From: Annulohypoxylon bovei var. microspora
Taxonomy: Eukaryota > Ascomycota > Sordariomycetes > Xylariales > Hypoxylaceae
Length of the DNA: 64,000 nt
Direction of reading: 5' to 3'
NCBI GenBank assembly: GCA_022836615.1
Contig: MU405237.1
Span: 264,097 to 328,096 of the forward strand
In this document: piece by piece, positions 1 to 11,733 of the stretch
Layout: each line of letters opens with the position of its first letter
Numbering within the stretch: position 1 is the stretch's first letter
Made by a program: the position numbers and the translations under genes
Notes under the pieces: model-generated
Database searches by the model: none
Told to the model about the DNA's origin: nothing
What the model saw: only the letters and a program-made list of their open reading frames with translations

Positions 1-1891
1 CTTAATCTTACCCATTGTCGATAACGAGGGCAGCAACTTCCTCTGTAGATAGGATACGTGTTAGCTATTGTACACTCGTTGAAGCTTCAAATGAAGACAG
101 TCAAATTCCAGAAGAGGGGAGAGGTTGACATATGACATACCTTCCATTGTGATGGATTACGTAGGTTAGGTATCGAAAGATTAATAAAAGAAGAGAATGA
201 GGTCGTTACTGTAAAGCCCACGCGATTCCCAGATCGTGAGAGCAAAGGTGGTGGTGTTTTGTCGAAGCCTGTTATGGACAAAAGACAACGAGGAAAGGAG
301 TTGTTTGTTAGGTGGAAGTTGATTTTAAGGTAGAAGAGTCGGACAGTTAATTGCTTCTGGGGCGAGAGTGTGGGAGAAAAGGGAGGAACGAAGCTGGTTT
401 GATGCACCGATCCCACAGTTCGATGGGAAGAACTTGTGGGCCGAACAAAAAAGAGGCGGGGCAATGGCCAAGTACAAAATACGTACGCCTATCAGAGATG
501 GCATAAGTCGACAAGTACCGAAGTACCTTCTCTTTTTACAAGGGGGAAAGGGGCAGGAAATGGCAGGAATGGCCTCTGCGCACACAAATATTAGGTACCT
601 AATCAGCTAACTCACTACCCTTATTAAACATTAACAGCACACCTATCACTCACCGCCGTCACAAAGCAGAAATTGTTAAGATGAGTTGGTGAATCCTTTG
701 ATTAGTGCTGAATTAGGCAATCGAATTCAGAATCCCATCTTTGACATCTTAGGTATTGTTTAGTATTAGCATACTGACGAAGGCACCGAGATAATTCTCT
801 AGCTTTAGCATACGTACAACAATACGACCTGTCTTATCTCGATATTGAGGTGCCTAGAATCCTGAGGTCGACTTCTCGCCAAGACTACCGAGCAATCAAC
901 CTAACCCACATCACCATGCTTGGGCAGTCAGGGGTTCTTTCGACAGAGTACGACTTAGTCGTCTTAATAAAGACCCCGAGCTGCCCGAGTACCGATGGAT
1001 TTCTTTCACACATAAGCAGCTCATGATGTATACCTTTTTGTGGCTTAGCAAATACACCTGGATATACAGTAAGGGGATACAGTTACGTAGAGTAGGTAGG
1101 TAAGAAAACATCTTAAGAAAACATCTTATTCCCCATACCTAGTTATCACTATTGGTCGGCGCCAAGCAGGCATCGCCTATCCGGGTCAAACATGTCAATC
1201 TCACGGGGCGAGCGGGTTGCGTAATGCAGGGGCAAAGCAACTTGTGCTATGCTACCTCTACTCTGACACGACTTTCGTTCAATAAAATCAAGCGTCTACA
1301 ACAGTCACTCCGATGATTATACGAGTCTGACGTAACATGCTATATACTATATAACAGGTTGTCTTCAACTCACTCACTAGGCAAGTTATTAGATACTCAC
1401 GAGACTGAAAAAAGATAAGAGAAAAAAGAAGAAAATTTGAAGGGGTAAAAAGTTTTAATGATAAGTAGCTGGCCACCCCGAGTATGGTATCATTTGATTT
1501 GATATCGTAACATGGCGATTTCAACAAATTTTACATATTATTATCTGAAGCCAGGGTTTGTTAGCGGTCAAGAAACGAAGGCGGGGTGAGGGGCATCTGC
1601 AGCGGGGCATCGCGCTCAATCCCTGTGGCTAAGTAATAATTAAAACGGCATCTTGAGGCTTGTGACATGTATACCGGCTAGGTGCTAATTACCTAGATAA
1701 ATTTCAAAAAATTACACTTACATCCATACGCTCACAAAAGATGCTCATAATAATCGTTAATATTTACTAATATAATAAAGATACTTAGAGTATTAAGTTG
1801 AATAAAATCTATTGTTCAAATCTTATCTTAATCTGATTGGTGATTATTTTCTATCCTCTCCACTTTTTCGGCTTATCGACCCTATCCTTGT
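1..1891. other. Intergenic, no gene seen
   Basis: Only short overlapping open frames occur here, with no recognisable family, splice pattern or RNA gene. The last part, next to FES1, is AT-rich promoter and leader DNA. Confidence 0.6.
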
Positions 1892-1904
1892 GAAGCTTCG
1901 CGAA
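1892..1904 (+). promoter_or_regulatory. Heat-shock element upstream of FES1
   Basis: The sequence reads GAA-GC-TTC-GC-GAA, three perfectly alternating 5-bp HSF units. A further GAAGCTTTC half-site lies about 20 bp downstream (1922-1930). The element is about 390 bp upstream of the FES1 start codon. Fes1 is an Hsp70 exchange factor and its genes are typical Hsf1 targets, so site and gene fit. Binding itself is inferred. Confidence 0.6.
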
Positions 1905-2290
1905 TCTTGGAGATCTCTAAAGAAGCTTTCATGGGCTATGTAGGCAGGTACTCAGCCAAACCTTTTTAACAACTTAACGAACAAACCCAAGACAACAATC
2001 ATTGCTATTTTGACATTTACCCCAAGATATCGTGCAGCCGTCCTTAGAAACCATCACTAAACCCTACCTTAATTTTCAAATTTTCATTCTAAATCGACAA
2101 GAAAAAAAAACTCGATCGATCACTTGAATCACTTGATACCCTGTCCCAAACGACGTAATCTACCGAACTTCGACACCTTCCTTGCATATTCCTAGCAAGA
2201 GCAAAAGTCGACAACAGGGAAACACCAACTTCACACCGGGCGCTTAAACAACACTCACCGAGGGTTAGAATACCGCAAGACATCGCAAAA

Positions 2291-3001
2291 ATGGCCGGAA
2301 TGGACAAGAACCTCAACGAGCTGCTAAAATGGAGCATCGAGAACTCCGTGCCCAGCGACGCCTCGGCGCCCGGCCCGAAGTCGTCGCTCACCCCCGAGGT
2401 CCTAGCCGCGATCATGGGCGGGCCGTCGGACGCGGAGCTGATGCAGGCGGCGATGGCCAACATCACGTCGACGGACCCGGAGATAACGCTCGAGTCGAAG
2501 CTGATCGCCTTCGACAACCTAGAGCAGCTGGTGGAGTCGCTCGACAACGCCAACATCCTGTCGAACCTCGGGCTCTGGACGCCGCTGCTCGACCTGCTGG
2601 GTCACGAGGAGCACCAGCTGCGGCTGATGGCCGCGTGGTGCGTCGGCACCGCCGTCCAGAACAACGCGCCGAGCCAGGAGCGCCTGGTCGCGCTCGGCGG
2701 CGTCGAGAGGCTCGTCGCCGTGGCGCTCGGCGAGCGCCTGCCTAAGGAGAAGAGCGCCGGCGACGGGGACGAAACTGCTGGGGAGGCGGTTGCTGCGACC
2801 GCGGCGGAGACGAAGGATGTGCGCCGCAAGGCTGTCTATGCGCTTAGCTCCGCGGTCAGGAATTACCAGCCTGCCTTGGACGTCGCCGCGAAGGAGTTGA
2901 GAAAACGGGGCGAGGACGTCCAGGAGGGTATGGATGCGACGGACATGGATGCGGTGGACGAGTTGATGAACGGTTTAAGGAACAAGGCTATAAACGCATA
3001 G
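2291..3001 (+). CDS. FES1: Hsp70 nucleotide exchange factor Fes1
   Basis: Single-exon gene of 236 codons. Fes1 (HspBP1 family) binds cytosolic Hsp70, promotes ADP release and directs misfolded clients to degradation. The N-terminal Fes1 domain covers about residues 5-90, opening with LNELLKWSIENS and continuing with a 'LTPEVLAAIMGGPSDAELM' stretch. Armadillo-type helices follow (LGLWTPLLDLLGHEEHQLRL, AAWCVGTAVQNN near residues 115-123), and a charged helix ends the protein. Length fits fungal Fes1 (about 210-240 aa). The ATG follows an A-rich context and is the first in frame. Coding DNA is strikingly GC-rich compared with its AT-rich flanks, which also opens a spurious second frame on the same strand. 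A heat-shock element lies upstream. It converges with the uL5m gene, 274 bp away. Confidence 0.95.
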   Translation: MAGMDKNLNELLKWSIENSVPSDASAPGPKSSLTPEVLAAIMGGPSDAELMQAAMANITSTDPEITLESKLIAFDNLEQLVESLDNANILSNLGLWTPLLDLLGHEEHQLRLMAAWCVGTAVQNNAPSQERLVALGGVERLVAVALGERLPKEKSAGDGDETAGEAVAATAAETKDVRRKAVYALSSAVRNYQPALDVAAKELRKRGEDVQEGMDATDMDAVDELMNGLRNKAINA

Positions 3002-3275
3002 ATGTTGATGATCGTGGGACATGGGGGGACAGGAGGGTAACATCATGGCATTATCGGCGTTGGTAGATACATCTGGTCACTAAAAAGGGAGATTTAGGCA
3101 GTTACGATATACTCAGGGAATGTCACGGTTGCTAAATGATGAAATGGAAACTGCATCGTCTGATCGTTATGATTCGTGATGTCCCGTATTGTACAGCTGT
3201 ATTACAGTGCATTGCATCGTCTTCGTATGGTGGGATGATATATGTACATGCAGAAGATAGGAGCATTGGCGCTTC

Positions 3276-4534
3276 TCAATCTACTAGCTCGCCATCGAAC
3301 GGGATGCCTATACTCTTACAGAGTATCCTAGCGTGTCTATCTGACTTTGCCGTAGTTTCGAGGGTAACGTAGCAGCCGGAAATCATCTTAGACGGATATA
3401 GCTAATACACGTGTTAGTAAATCATTAATCTTGTTGTCTGATTATCCCATCAACTTACAGAATAATTCGCCTCGACTTCTGGAAAGTACATCACATCTTG
3501 AGATTCAAAACCCCAGCTAATGTTACCGGTGCTGTCGCCGGAGGAGCCTAGATTTTTTGTTAATGCCCGATCTCCTATTTTATTTTCTCAAATAGCCAAG
3601 GGATACAAACCTGCGACACCTTTCCAGTCCTTGATCTTGGGGAACACTATGTTGACCATCTTGTCTATTAATTCGTAGGCCTGATCTCCACGGACAGTAA
3701 CCTTGACACCGGACCTATCGCCTTTCACAGCACCCCACTGGGAAACGCTTTGTTTTGTTTTCGTAATCTCGGGGCGGACGCCTGTGATAGTTTGCAGTAC
3801 CGAACGGCCCACGATGAGATGATCCGGATTCTTCTTTGCTTTTGGCATATACATGGATAAATGCACGGCCCTAATCTCGGGAATATTGCGCCAGGTGATG
3901 TTCTTCTCAATAGGAAAGAGAACGTCGCTGCCTCGCGGTCCACGTTTAGGTCGGTTCTTCATGTACGGCGACGAGTCATCCCATTCTCGTAATCGTATTC
4001 TTTCGGGTTGGTCGGGGGTTCCAGGAGGGATGTGCTGGTACGTCAAAGTCATAATATCGGAGGCGATTGCCGAGTGGAAGGTCTGCTTTAGTCGGGGAAG
4101 GTTGAACGGACCAGGAGAAAAGTCTCGAGCGACTGGATCTGAAGATGGCGGCGGTTGGACCGGGTGTAAAGGTCCTCGATAGAACTTTGGAGGGCGGTAT
4201 CGATATCTAAACACCAAATGTTTATTAACATTTCCATCCTTTCCTTCTTTTCGATATACCCCCATGCTATGTATGGACCTCTTGCCTACCTCTCGTGCGG
4301 GAGCTCAAAATTTCTACGGCTTGCTCTCTTTCGTGGATCGGTAATACTAATGCTTTCCCTCTCGACAATTGGCGACGCCAGGCCGGAGTCGTGCTCAATG
4401 TCAGGTATCACCGGCGCAGGCGTAGCGGCTTCGGTCGATGCACATCGTTGAAATTTTGTTGCGCAGGGCTTCCAGCGTGATATGGTACCGAGAAGCTGAT
4501 GGCTAGCCCTCGGCATTTCTCTAAGGGCCGCCAT
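3276..4534 (-). CDS. MRPL7: Mitochondrial large-subunit ribosomal protein uL5m
   Basis: Four exons on the minus strand: 4534-4290, 4206-3611, 3547-3459 and 3401-3276. Phases agree throughout and give 351 aa. The open frame runs 13 codons upstream to a TTG, but a TAG precedes that, so the first ATG (4534) is chosen. The arginine-rich N-terminus (MAALREMPRASHQLLG...) looks like a mitochondrial presequence. The conserved core has an L5-type segment at ITGVRPEITKTKQSVSQWG and a GDQAYELIDKMVNIVFPKIK segment. Exon 3 gives WGFESQDVMYFPEVEANYS. The last exon gives KMISGCYVTLETTAKSDRHA and ends near IGIPFDGE, the usual fungal uL5m C-terminus. Yeast orthologue: Mrpl7. It would act in the mitoribosome central protuberance. 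The last two exons are small and easily missed by automated calling. Confidence 0.9.
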
Positions 4535-5623
4535 GATGTGCTTGCGTATGCTGACACCAAGTCTCAAGCTCAATGGCTACTTCGCGCATTCAGTCTCGTA
4601 GGCCCTCAAGTGAAATTTCAATGTTCTATTGCACTGGGAAAGCTTTTCGGCCAATCTAATATCCGGTCTTTGCTACCATGTTACATGGATCCATAGATGG
4701 ATCTAATCCTTGTTAGCCCTAGTTTTAATCTTGAAAATATATTCATATGATTGGTTGAGTTAATGCAGAACCTTGAAAGTATCAACCCCACGTTGTGCGA
4801 TCTATATTACGTAATCGCATGAATTCAAAGTGTTCAAAGCCATAATAATAGTAACTAATGGTTTAAGTATGTCGACAATGGCATTGATACCTATATGTAT
4901 TTCGATACTAGGTATTATAAGATGCAATCTAATACCTAGTTTGTTCCTACACCTTTGAATATGAATATCGGAGCTCATTGAACTGTATCTATCCGATATA
5001 GCCAATCTACCTATTACCTACTGTACATACCTATGTATGCACGTATCCTTTCGCGTAACTATCAGTTTGATGGTTTGTTTAGGTGTAGATACACAACCGC
5101 CAAAGAATGTGTGTATCACATAAATCATCACCAACCCCATCTAGGTAGGTACCTAGGTAAGTTGCGTTTATTTCATAAACAGGAGATTCGGGATATCAAC
5201 AATACATACGCACCACCAACTTCGTGATGGCATGCCGATCACCTGACGAACCCCTCCATTGTAGGAACTAATAGGCCCGGATATGTGCCATGGCTACGGG
5301 TACTAGTTTATTCCTTTTTGGTAATCCATCATACTGAATCATCTGTACCAGTACGACAATCTGTAGCACGAGACCATGTAGAAATGCCAGACTTGCCGGA
5401 TTATAAATGTACATGTTACGTAGCATCCATGCGCAGGTACCTCCATAGACAGGTAAGAGTATCACGAGATATCTGGAAGTTGACAGCTGAGGCTGAAAAC
5501 GCATTATGTGTACATACATACATAGCTGCCTACCTACATAATACATATATTATCACCTGCAGGCTTCAACATTTCTCAGGTTACGTAACTAATTGCCCAT
5601 ACCAAAATCATCTGCCTTTTCGG
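4535..5623. other. Intergenic, no gene seen
   Basis: Upstream region of the uL5m gene. It contains several copies of the CCTAGGTAGGTA/TACCTAGGTA-type palindrome (for example at about 5140-5160) that recurs between genes in this window. No coding or RNA feature is supported. Confidence 0.5.
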
Positions 5624-5691
5624 CTACTAAGTTCAAGGGGGGAGTTTTCGAGGGGGGGGAGTATTCAAGAACCCCACTTTTGTGGGTAGAC
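5624..5691 (+). repeat. Left terminal inverted repeat
   Basis: The GC-rich end starts CTACTAAGTTCAAGG, contains an eight-G run and the segment TTCAAGAACCCCACTTTTG. Its reverse complement is found at 7493-7560. Confidence 0.85.
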
Positions 5692-7492
5692 ACTAAGCTG
5701 TTTAAGGTATAGCACGGTACATTTGGGATTGAGAGATAAATTATTAATTTCTAATTAGTCTAACTGGCTCAAATTGCCATTCTGAGCATAGATTCTGAAA
5801 ATTAACCAATTGGGTTTGCCTATTAGCCCTAGCTGGGTTTAGTGCCCTTACCATTTCCTCCTTAACGCGTATAATATCTTTAATTTAAATGAAATACCTA
5901 TTCGGGTTTTTTTTAACCTTTTTACGCTTAATGCGCTTTAACTTAAACTCCTTTAATAAATGTTTACATTAATCCTCGGACCTAACCAATTAACATAAGC
6001 TTACGTTAAAAGCTTTACCCATTTTTTTAAAAAAGCGTTGTTTAATTAAATCGTTTAAAAGTGATAAGTAAAGGTTTTTTATAACTTTAATAATGTTATA
6101 CGACTTTTTTAAAATAATTAATTAATTAATAGGCTTATTTTGCGGGGTTAATTGGGGTTTTTTAGTTAAATATAAAATAAAACGAAACCGGAGAATTTTA
6201 TAACGATTTATTAATTAAAAACCTACGTTAAGCCATACCGTAATAATATGGTTAAAGGTAAAAGTTAATAAACGTATTTTGCGATAAAAGTTTAAAAATT
6301 TAAATTTTTTAATTAATGTGGTATAATTAAAATTAATTAATTGTTCTTTTATTTTAAATCGATAATAATGTTTTAATAAATTAAAAATACCCATGTTAAA
6401 TGGCTAAAAAACATGGGTGGTGTGGGGCGGCAGGTAAAGCAGCTGGATTTTAGTTTAAAAACATTCCCATATAAACTTATTTAATTCGTGGCTTCCGTGG
6501 CCGTCAAAGATAAGCAGCCTCCTTTTAAAAGGATCCCTAAGCGTTATTCTAAGGATAAAAACCTCTTTCAACTAAAAAAGAGCGATTTCGTTATTAATCC
6601 ATTTATTTTCGGAAGATTTGAATTTCCATCCTTTAAAAAGGGATAAATTTTAATACTTTTCGAACCATTAAATTTATATGTTAGCCCCTTTAAAAATAAT
6701 AATTAAATTTAAAACCTTGTTATTTATTAAAATGGTTTTTAATATAAATGTTTAAATACGTAATCCATTTTACCGGTAAAAGGTTTTTTTTTTTTTTATT
6801 TAATTAATAATAAAATTATTATTATTATATTTTTTAAAAATTTTTATTTCGTTAAAATTATAATAATTTAATTTATTAATTTCTTAAATTTTAAATGCTT
6901 TTAATTAATTAAAAAAATCATTAATTATTTTAAATATTATTATTTTAATTTTAATTAAATTAATTAAAATTAAATAAAACGTTTTAATTAATTTATATTA
7001 AATTAAAAATATAAAAACTTAATTTTTTTTAAAAAATCGATCGTTATTATTTTTATAAAGAATTTATATAATTAAAAATTTAATTTAATAATATTTTAAC
7101 GTTACATTTAATGCGTTTTAATTACATATTTATATAATTAAATTAATTTTTTAATTTTTAATTAAACGTTATTAAAAAATATAACCTTTTTTAATTAAAT
7201 AATAACTTTTAATTTAATTATAAAAAATAAAATATAAAATGCTTTAATTAAAAGTAACTTTATTAATAAAATTATTATTTTTAATTATAATTTTAATTAT
7301 TTTTTTAAACGTTAATTAAATATAAATATTTTTATAAAATATAATATAAAAAAAAAACATTTTAATTAATTTAAAGTTATTTTAAAAAAAAAAAAAAAAA
7401 ATAAAATTTAAAAAAAACTTTAAAAAGAAATACATCGAATATATATTAAAAAAAATGGCCCGTATGGCCGTCTCAGCATTTTATTGGTCGAG

Positions 7493-7560
7493 GTCTGCCC
7501 ACAAAAGTGGGGTTCTTGAATACTCCCCCCCCTCGAAAACTCTCCCCTTAAACTTAATAG
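7493..7560 (-). repeat. Right terminal inverted repeat
   Basis: Reverse complement of the left repeat with four transitions. It is read inward from the right end as CTATTAAGTTTAAGG. Confidence 0.85.
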
Positions 7561-8917
7561 TCTACCTAAAGTAGACATCTGGGTATCGTATTCGCTCCCA
7601 GATCTCCATCTATGTACAGCCAACGAGGTTTCTTGTCAGCCGATGGGGTCAACTATACCTAGGTGCCTAGTACTATAGGCTGTTAGCTACATAATAAGAA
7701 AAAAGAAGAAGAAAAGAAGAAGAAGAAAGGGCGAGATCTCATTCGATCGCCCGCAGCAAGGTAAGGAAAGTCCAAGCATTCCCGTCTGCAGCGCTAGAGT
7801 CCTACCAATAGAATTGGAGAACGGCCCTTCTAGACTTCTGCGTAGGGAAAGTAGGTTCCGCGTTTTCGAGGTACGGACCAGATTTAGTTTCCTTAGCTTC
7901 GCTCGTCCCGGGAAATATGCCAGGTGCTGCTCAAAGTTCTCACTGCACCCTCCTAAGAAAATATACAATACCTAGTACTTTTAAGTTACGAGATTTCCAG
8001 TGAGGTAATGATTAAAGTTGCACCAGTAACTTACAAATGTTATCTCTAAGAGATGTGACTTCATAATATGATGCAATAAATTTAGTCTATCGGTCTACCT
8101 ACATGGAAACGACGCCCGATTGTATTCCACTTTTTCTTTTCTCCGGGTCTCTGCCTTTCCACCGACTTACACAAGCTGCACAACCTAACAACCTCACCCA
8201 GCCTAGCTGCCTAGCTACTCGGATTCGAGAAACATCTCTCAAGGGATGCTTGACCGAAACCCGTGGTTGAAAAACTTACTATTTTTGCATCACGCGAATC
8301 GGATTATATAAGAGAATCCTCAATAGGAATTCAAGCCGGTTTATCTTGGATCGCCTATTGTTCCTTTTTTGGAGACCCTTGACGCGAAACGCTCCCTCGG
8401 GCTTCCTCAACTCCCCGTTTGGTACTGTACAGCGCAGCGCAAACCAGTCCTAGCCCTAGCAGCTTAGCAACGCAAACTACAGTGCTTCAACTTCTAATCT
8501 AAATTCTTGGCTGCTGCAAGCTCCCGCTGTCTCTCAAACGCCTTCTTCTGTCTATTCATTTGACAGACAAAATTGACACCATCGTTAATTTGAACTATGC
8601 GAGATTCCCTTCCGTTTCACCATCACCTCCAGCCTTAACGTCACGTCTCTACGATCAGTCCTAGACTTTGGTCTAAGACGTCTCGACCTCAATCCTTGGT
8701 CTTGGCATCCCCGTCCATCTACGGTGACAGTTCTGAAGCATCGACTCTCCATTTCAGGAAGGGAAGAGGGAAGAGAAAGGGGAACAATTCATTTGACGTC
8801 ACATAGAGTACCTAGAATATGATCGAAAGCATGTTGTGTTGTTGCAAATCGTAAATTATCGACGATTCCCGCCTTTTATCCCACCCTCGAGCGTAGCCCC
8901 TCGGGCAATTTTCTACG
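7561..8917. other. Intergenic and upstream region of the USP gene
   Basis: No supported gene. A purine-rich GAA tract sits at 7696-7731. The 8.1-8.9 kb part is presumably promoter and 5' leader of the ubiquitin protease gene. Confidence 0.5.
7696..7731 (+). repeat. GAA-rich purine tract
   Basis: Imperfect AAG/GAA low-complexity run of about 36 nt, all purine on the plus strand. Confidence 0.7.
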
Positions 8918-11733
8918 ATGCGAGACCCCACCATGAAGACCACCAGCCTTCCTAAGAAGTTCCTTAGTCGCCGCGAGAAGCATAGTCACCGTCGTGGTAG
9001 ATCATCTGATCCTGCCCATAAGGTAAGGTGACATCGGATCTATCAACTCTGCATGTTAACGATATCTATACTAACCACACCACTTCTTTCCTAGCACCGC
9101 CCTCTATCATCCGAATCTTTCTTTTCCCTATTCAAACCAGACTCTGCTAAACAATCTGGCAATGCCGACACGGAGCGAGAGAAGGAAGCGACCAAGGTGT
9201 GTCAACACGCCGTCGATATTCACTTGCGCTTCAGGTGACCTGACCGTTGACTCGAACAGATCGACGACATACGACGACGGATTGCCGACCTAGACTACCC
9301 CGTCCTAAACGATGACCAGGTTCGATATGTACTTCACTCCAAATACTCTTCCGGCGATGTCGATAAAGCTATTGAACTGCTGTCATTGCAGCACACATCT
9401 CTCTCCGGCAAGATTATCAGCTACAACCCTGCTGTTCACATGCTCGGAGCCGAAAATCGAGGGAACGTAACCTGCTATCTCGACGCCTTGCTCTTCGCCA
9501 TGTTTGCGAAGCTTGAGTCCTTCGAATGCATGCTGAAAAATGAATCCATGGCAGAGCCACAAAAGAAATTGGCTGCACTGCTTCGACTTTGGGTGAACAT
9601 GTTGAGAAGTGGAAAATTGATCGAGACAGACATGGTAGGCGGCATTTCCAATCTACATAATTGCGGCAGGACTGATTTTAAACAGACGGAGCACATACAA
9701 GATGCATTGGCCGCATGTGGTTGGGGAGAAGCGAAATTGTTGGAACAGCAGGACACGTCTGAAGCCTTTGCATTTATTACGGAGACCCTTCAGCTTCCGC
9801 TCCTTACTTTACAAGTCGACTTATTTCACCAGGGCAAAAATGACGATGCGGATCACAAAGTCGTATACGAAAGGCTCTTGAATCTTGCTGTACCACCGGA
9901 CAACGATGGTAGAGGCATTAAGCTAGAGGATTGTTTAGAAGAATACTTCAACTCTCAGGTTGATGTTCTCAGAGACAGCCTTGACGAGAAGAAGGCAGCA
10001 GAAAGATCCAACATGGCATCAAAATCTCTGTCTCCTGTAACCTCGATATCTTCGACTGGATTTAAAAATACTATACGGGTTGTTACTGAGGAAGACCAGC
10101 AAGACGAAAGTGAGAAAAGCCCTTATCTAGAGCGAAGATGGACAGTCGCTCCAGACTCCCATTCCCTTAACCTTCAAGTTGATGAAGACACGGAGGCTTC
10201 AGGGTCTCAATCGATTTTGCGCCCACATCGGAGCCGAACAGAAAGTATCATTCAGCGGGTTGTGCTCGACGAACAGGGCAAGCCAACAGAATCAGATGCA
10301 GCAAGCCTATTCCAAAGAGCTAAGAAAACTGCCTCTGTTGTCAGGGCTGTGACAATACCCGCTTGGCAGTTCTTTAGATTAATACGTACGACAACATACC
10401 CTTTCTCTTAAATATTAAGAAGCTAATTTGGGTTATAGCTTGGCACTCGCCGGCGAATAAGGAACCAGAAAGCGATTTAGAGGTCGCTCGACATTTCAGC
10501 CAAAGGCCAGTTGTCGGTATCTGCCTGAAACGATATATGATGGACGAAAGGGGAAACATGAAGCGGCAGAATACGTACATAGATATCCCCGACAGCTTGA
10601 GGCTGCCTCATTTCATCGTGGACGAGAGACACGTGGAAGAAAGTGGGCTCGCTGCCGACTATAAGCTTGTGCTTCAATCTGTAGTATGCCACAGAGGGGA
10701 TTCGCTACATTCTGGGCACTACGTCTCATTTTGTCGTGTTGCGCCCAAGCTTCTCACCGATAACCGCAGGCATGACAGCGATCCGCCCCCGGATTACGAA
10801 GAGGCACAATGGGTCAAATTTGATGACCTTGCGACTGAGAACCGAGTCACTGTTGTCGATGACATCAAGCAATCACTTAAGGAAGAGATGCCCTATCTGT
10901 TATTCTATCAAATTGTTCCGATAGTAGAGGTAGCGGCTAGCTCGACCGAAGGCACGGACGTAGAACCGCCGTCCTACGACGACGCTGCGCTTAATCTGAC
11001 AAACTCCGAAACATCAGCAGCGCAAAGCCAGGATAGGCTCACAGTCTCTCGCCAACCTAGTAGCTACTTTGATAACATAGTCGTTCAACCATCGACTAAC
11101 AGTAGTAGTATACGCTTTTCATCCGAATTAGAGCGGCCGCGCCGTAGCTTTGCCGATGAGGATGGATTCCTCAGCGTATCACGCCGAGGTAGTATCTATA
11201 ACGACTCAACTATCCCAAGCCCAGTCGCAGTATCAGAAGCACCTTCGCCGGCTATTACACCCGGAGAAGAGACTACGGCCCAGAGGCTTAGTCGAGCTGC
11301 TGCAAGATTCAGAGGCGGTAATAAGAGCAGACCTCAAAGCCAAGCCGGGGATGGTCGCAAGAGCCTAACAGTGACGAGATTTGGGGGTTTTATGAAATCG
11401 AGCAAGGAACCACTACGAGATTCGATATCTACAGAAGCTGAAGATGACTATGAGTTTGTCGAGAATGTCAATAAAGATCCAGTAAAGGAGAATGGGTCAG
11501 ATGCAACGCCTACACAGAAAAGAGGGAAGTCGAAACAACGAGTTGACAAAGGGAAGGGGAAAGAGAACAAGAAAATAAATTTACCGGATAGGGAATGCAT
11601 TGGTGAGTATATCGTTATATCCTTACCTCACGCCCTCCTTCTGAGGGACAAAACGTGTCGGGGCGTCCTTCGTTTCCTCTCCCCGAATATCTTAGTGAAT
11701 CTTCCCTGCTAACCCTATGTTATAGTGCAGTAA
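8918..11733 (+). CDS. Ubiquitin-specific protease (USP family C19)
   Basis: Five exons: 8918-9022, 9095-9196, 9260-10385, 10439-11602 and 11726-11733. All phases close and give 834 aa. The last exon is only 8 nt, ending RECIVQ. Residues about 70-115 (IDDIRRRIADLDYPVL... IELLSLQ) look like a UBA-type helical bundle. The Cys box is GNVTCYLDALLFAMF with catalytic Cys141. Further along are the QDTSEAFAFITETL motif and VVGICLKRYMM. The His box is GDSLHSGHYVSFCRV with His538, followed by WVKFDD. So the catalytic residues are present and a deubiquitinase is expected. A Ser-rich, probably disordered tail of about 200 residues ends in Lys-rich sequence. A second in-frame ATG at 8933 is an alternative start. 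No yeast name is assigned because several fungal USPs share these motifs. Confidence 0.88.

Larger units (their letters stand above)
5624..7560. mobile_element. RIP-degraded TIR DNA transposon (about 1.94 kb)
   Basis: Two 68-bp terminal inverted repeats (5624-5691 and 7493-7560) bound an interior of about 1.8 kb that is almost wholly A+T, packed with TTAATTAA and TTTAAA runs and without any long open frame. The TIRs differ at four positions, all transitions (C/T or G/A), as expected from RIP. Each end carries a TA at the boundary (5625-5626 and 7558-7559), fitting TA target duplication by the Tc1/mariner superfamily. Total length is close to fungal Fot1/pogo elements (about 1.9 kb). No transposase can be read, so the superfamily is inferred from size and TA ends only. 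Confidence 0.8.

Noticed and set aside
2329..2745. Second plus-strand open frame inside FES1
   Set aside because: Arg/Ala-rich artefact of the GC-rich Fes1 coding sequence in another frame; the Fes1 frame explains the DNA.
3853..4182. Plus-strand frame opposite the uL5m gene
   Set aside because: Antisense shadow of exon 2; no family features.
4535..4573. Extending the uL5m start to 4573
   Set aside because: The codon there is TTG and an in-frame TAG lies just upstream; the first ATG is at 4534.
7687..7968. 93-codon minus-strand frame beside the RIP element
   Set aside because: Ends in a poly-Leu/Phe run from the GAA tract; no domain and no splice support.
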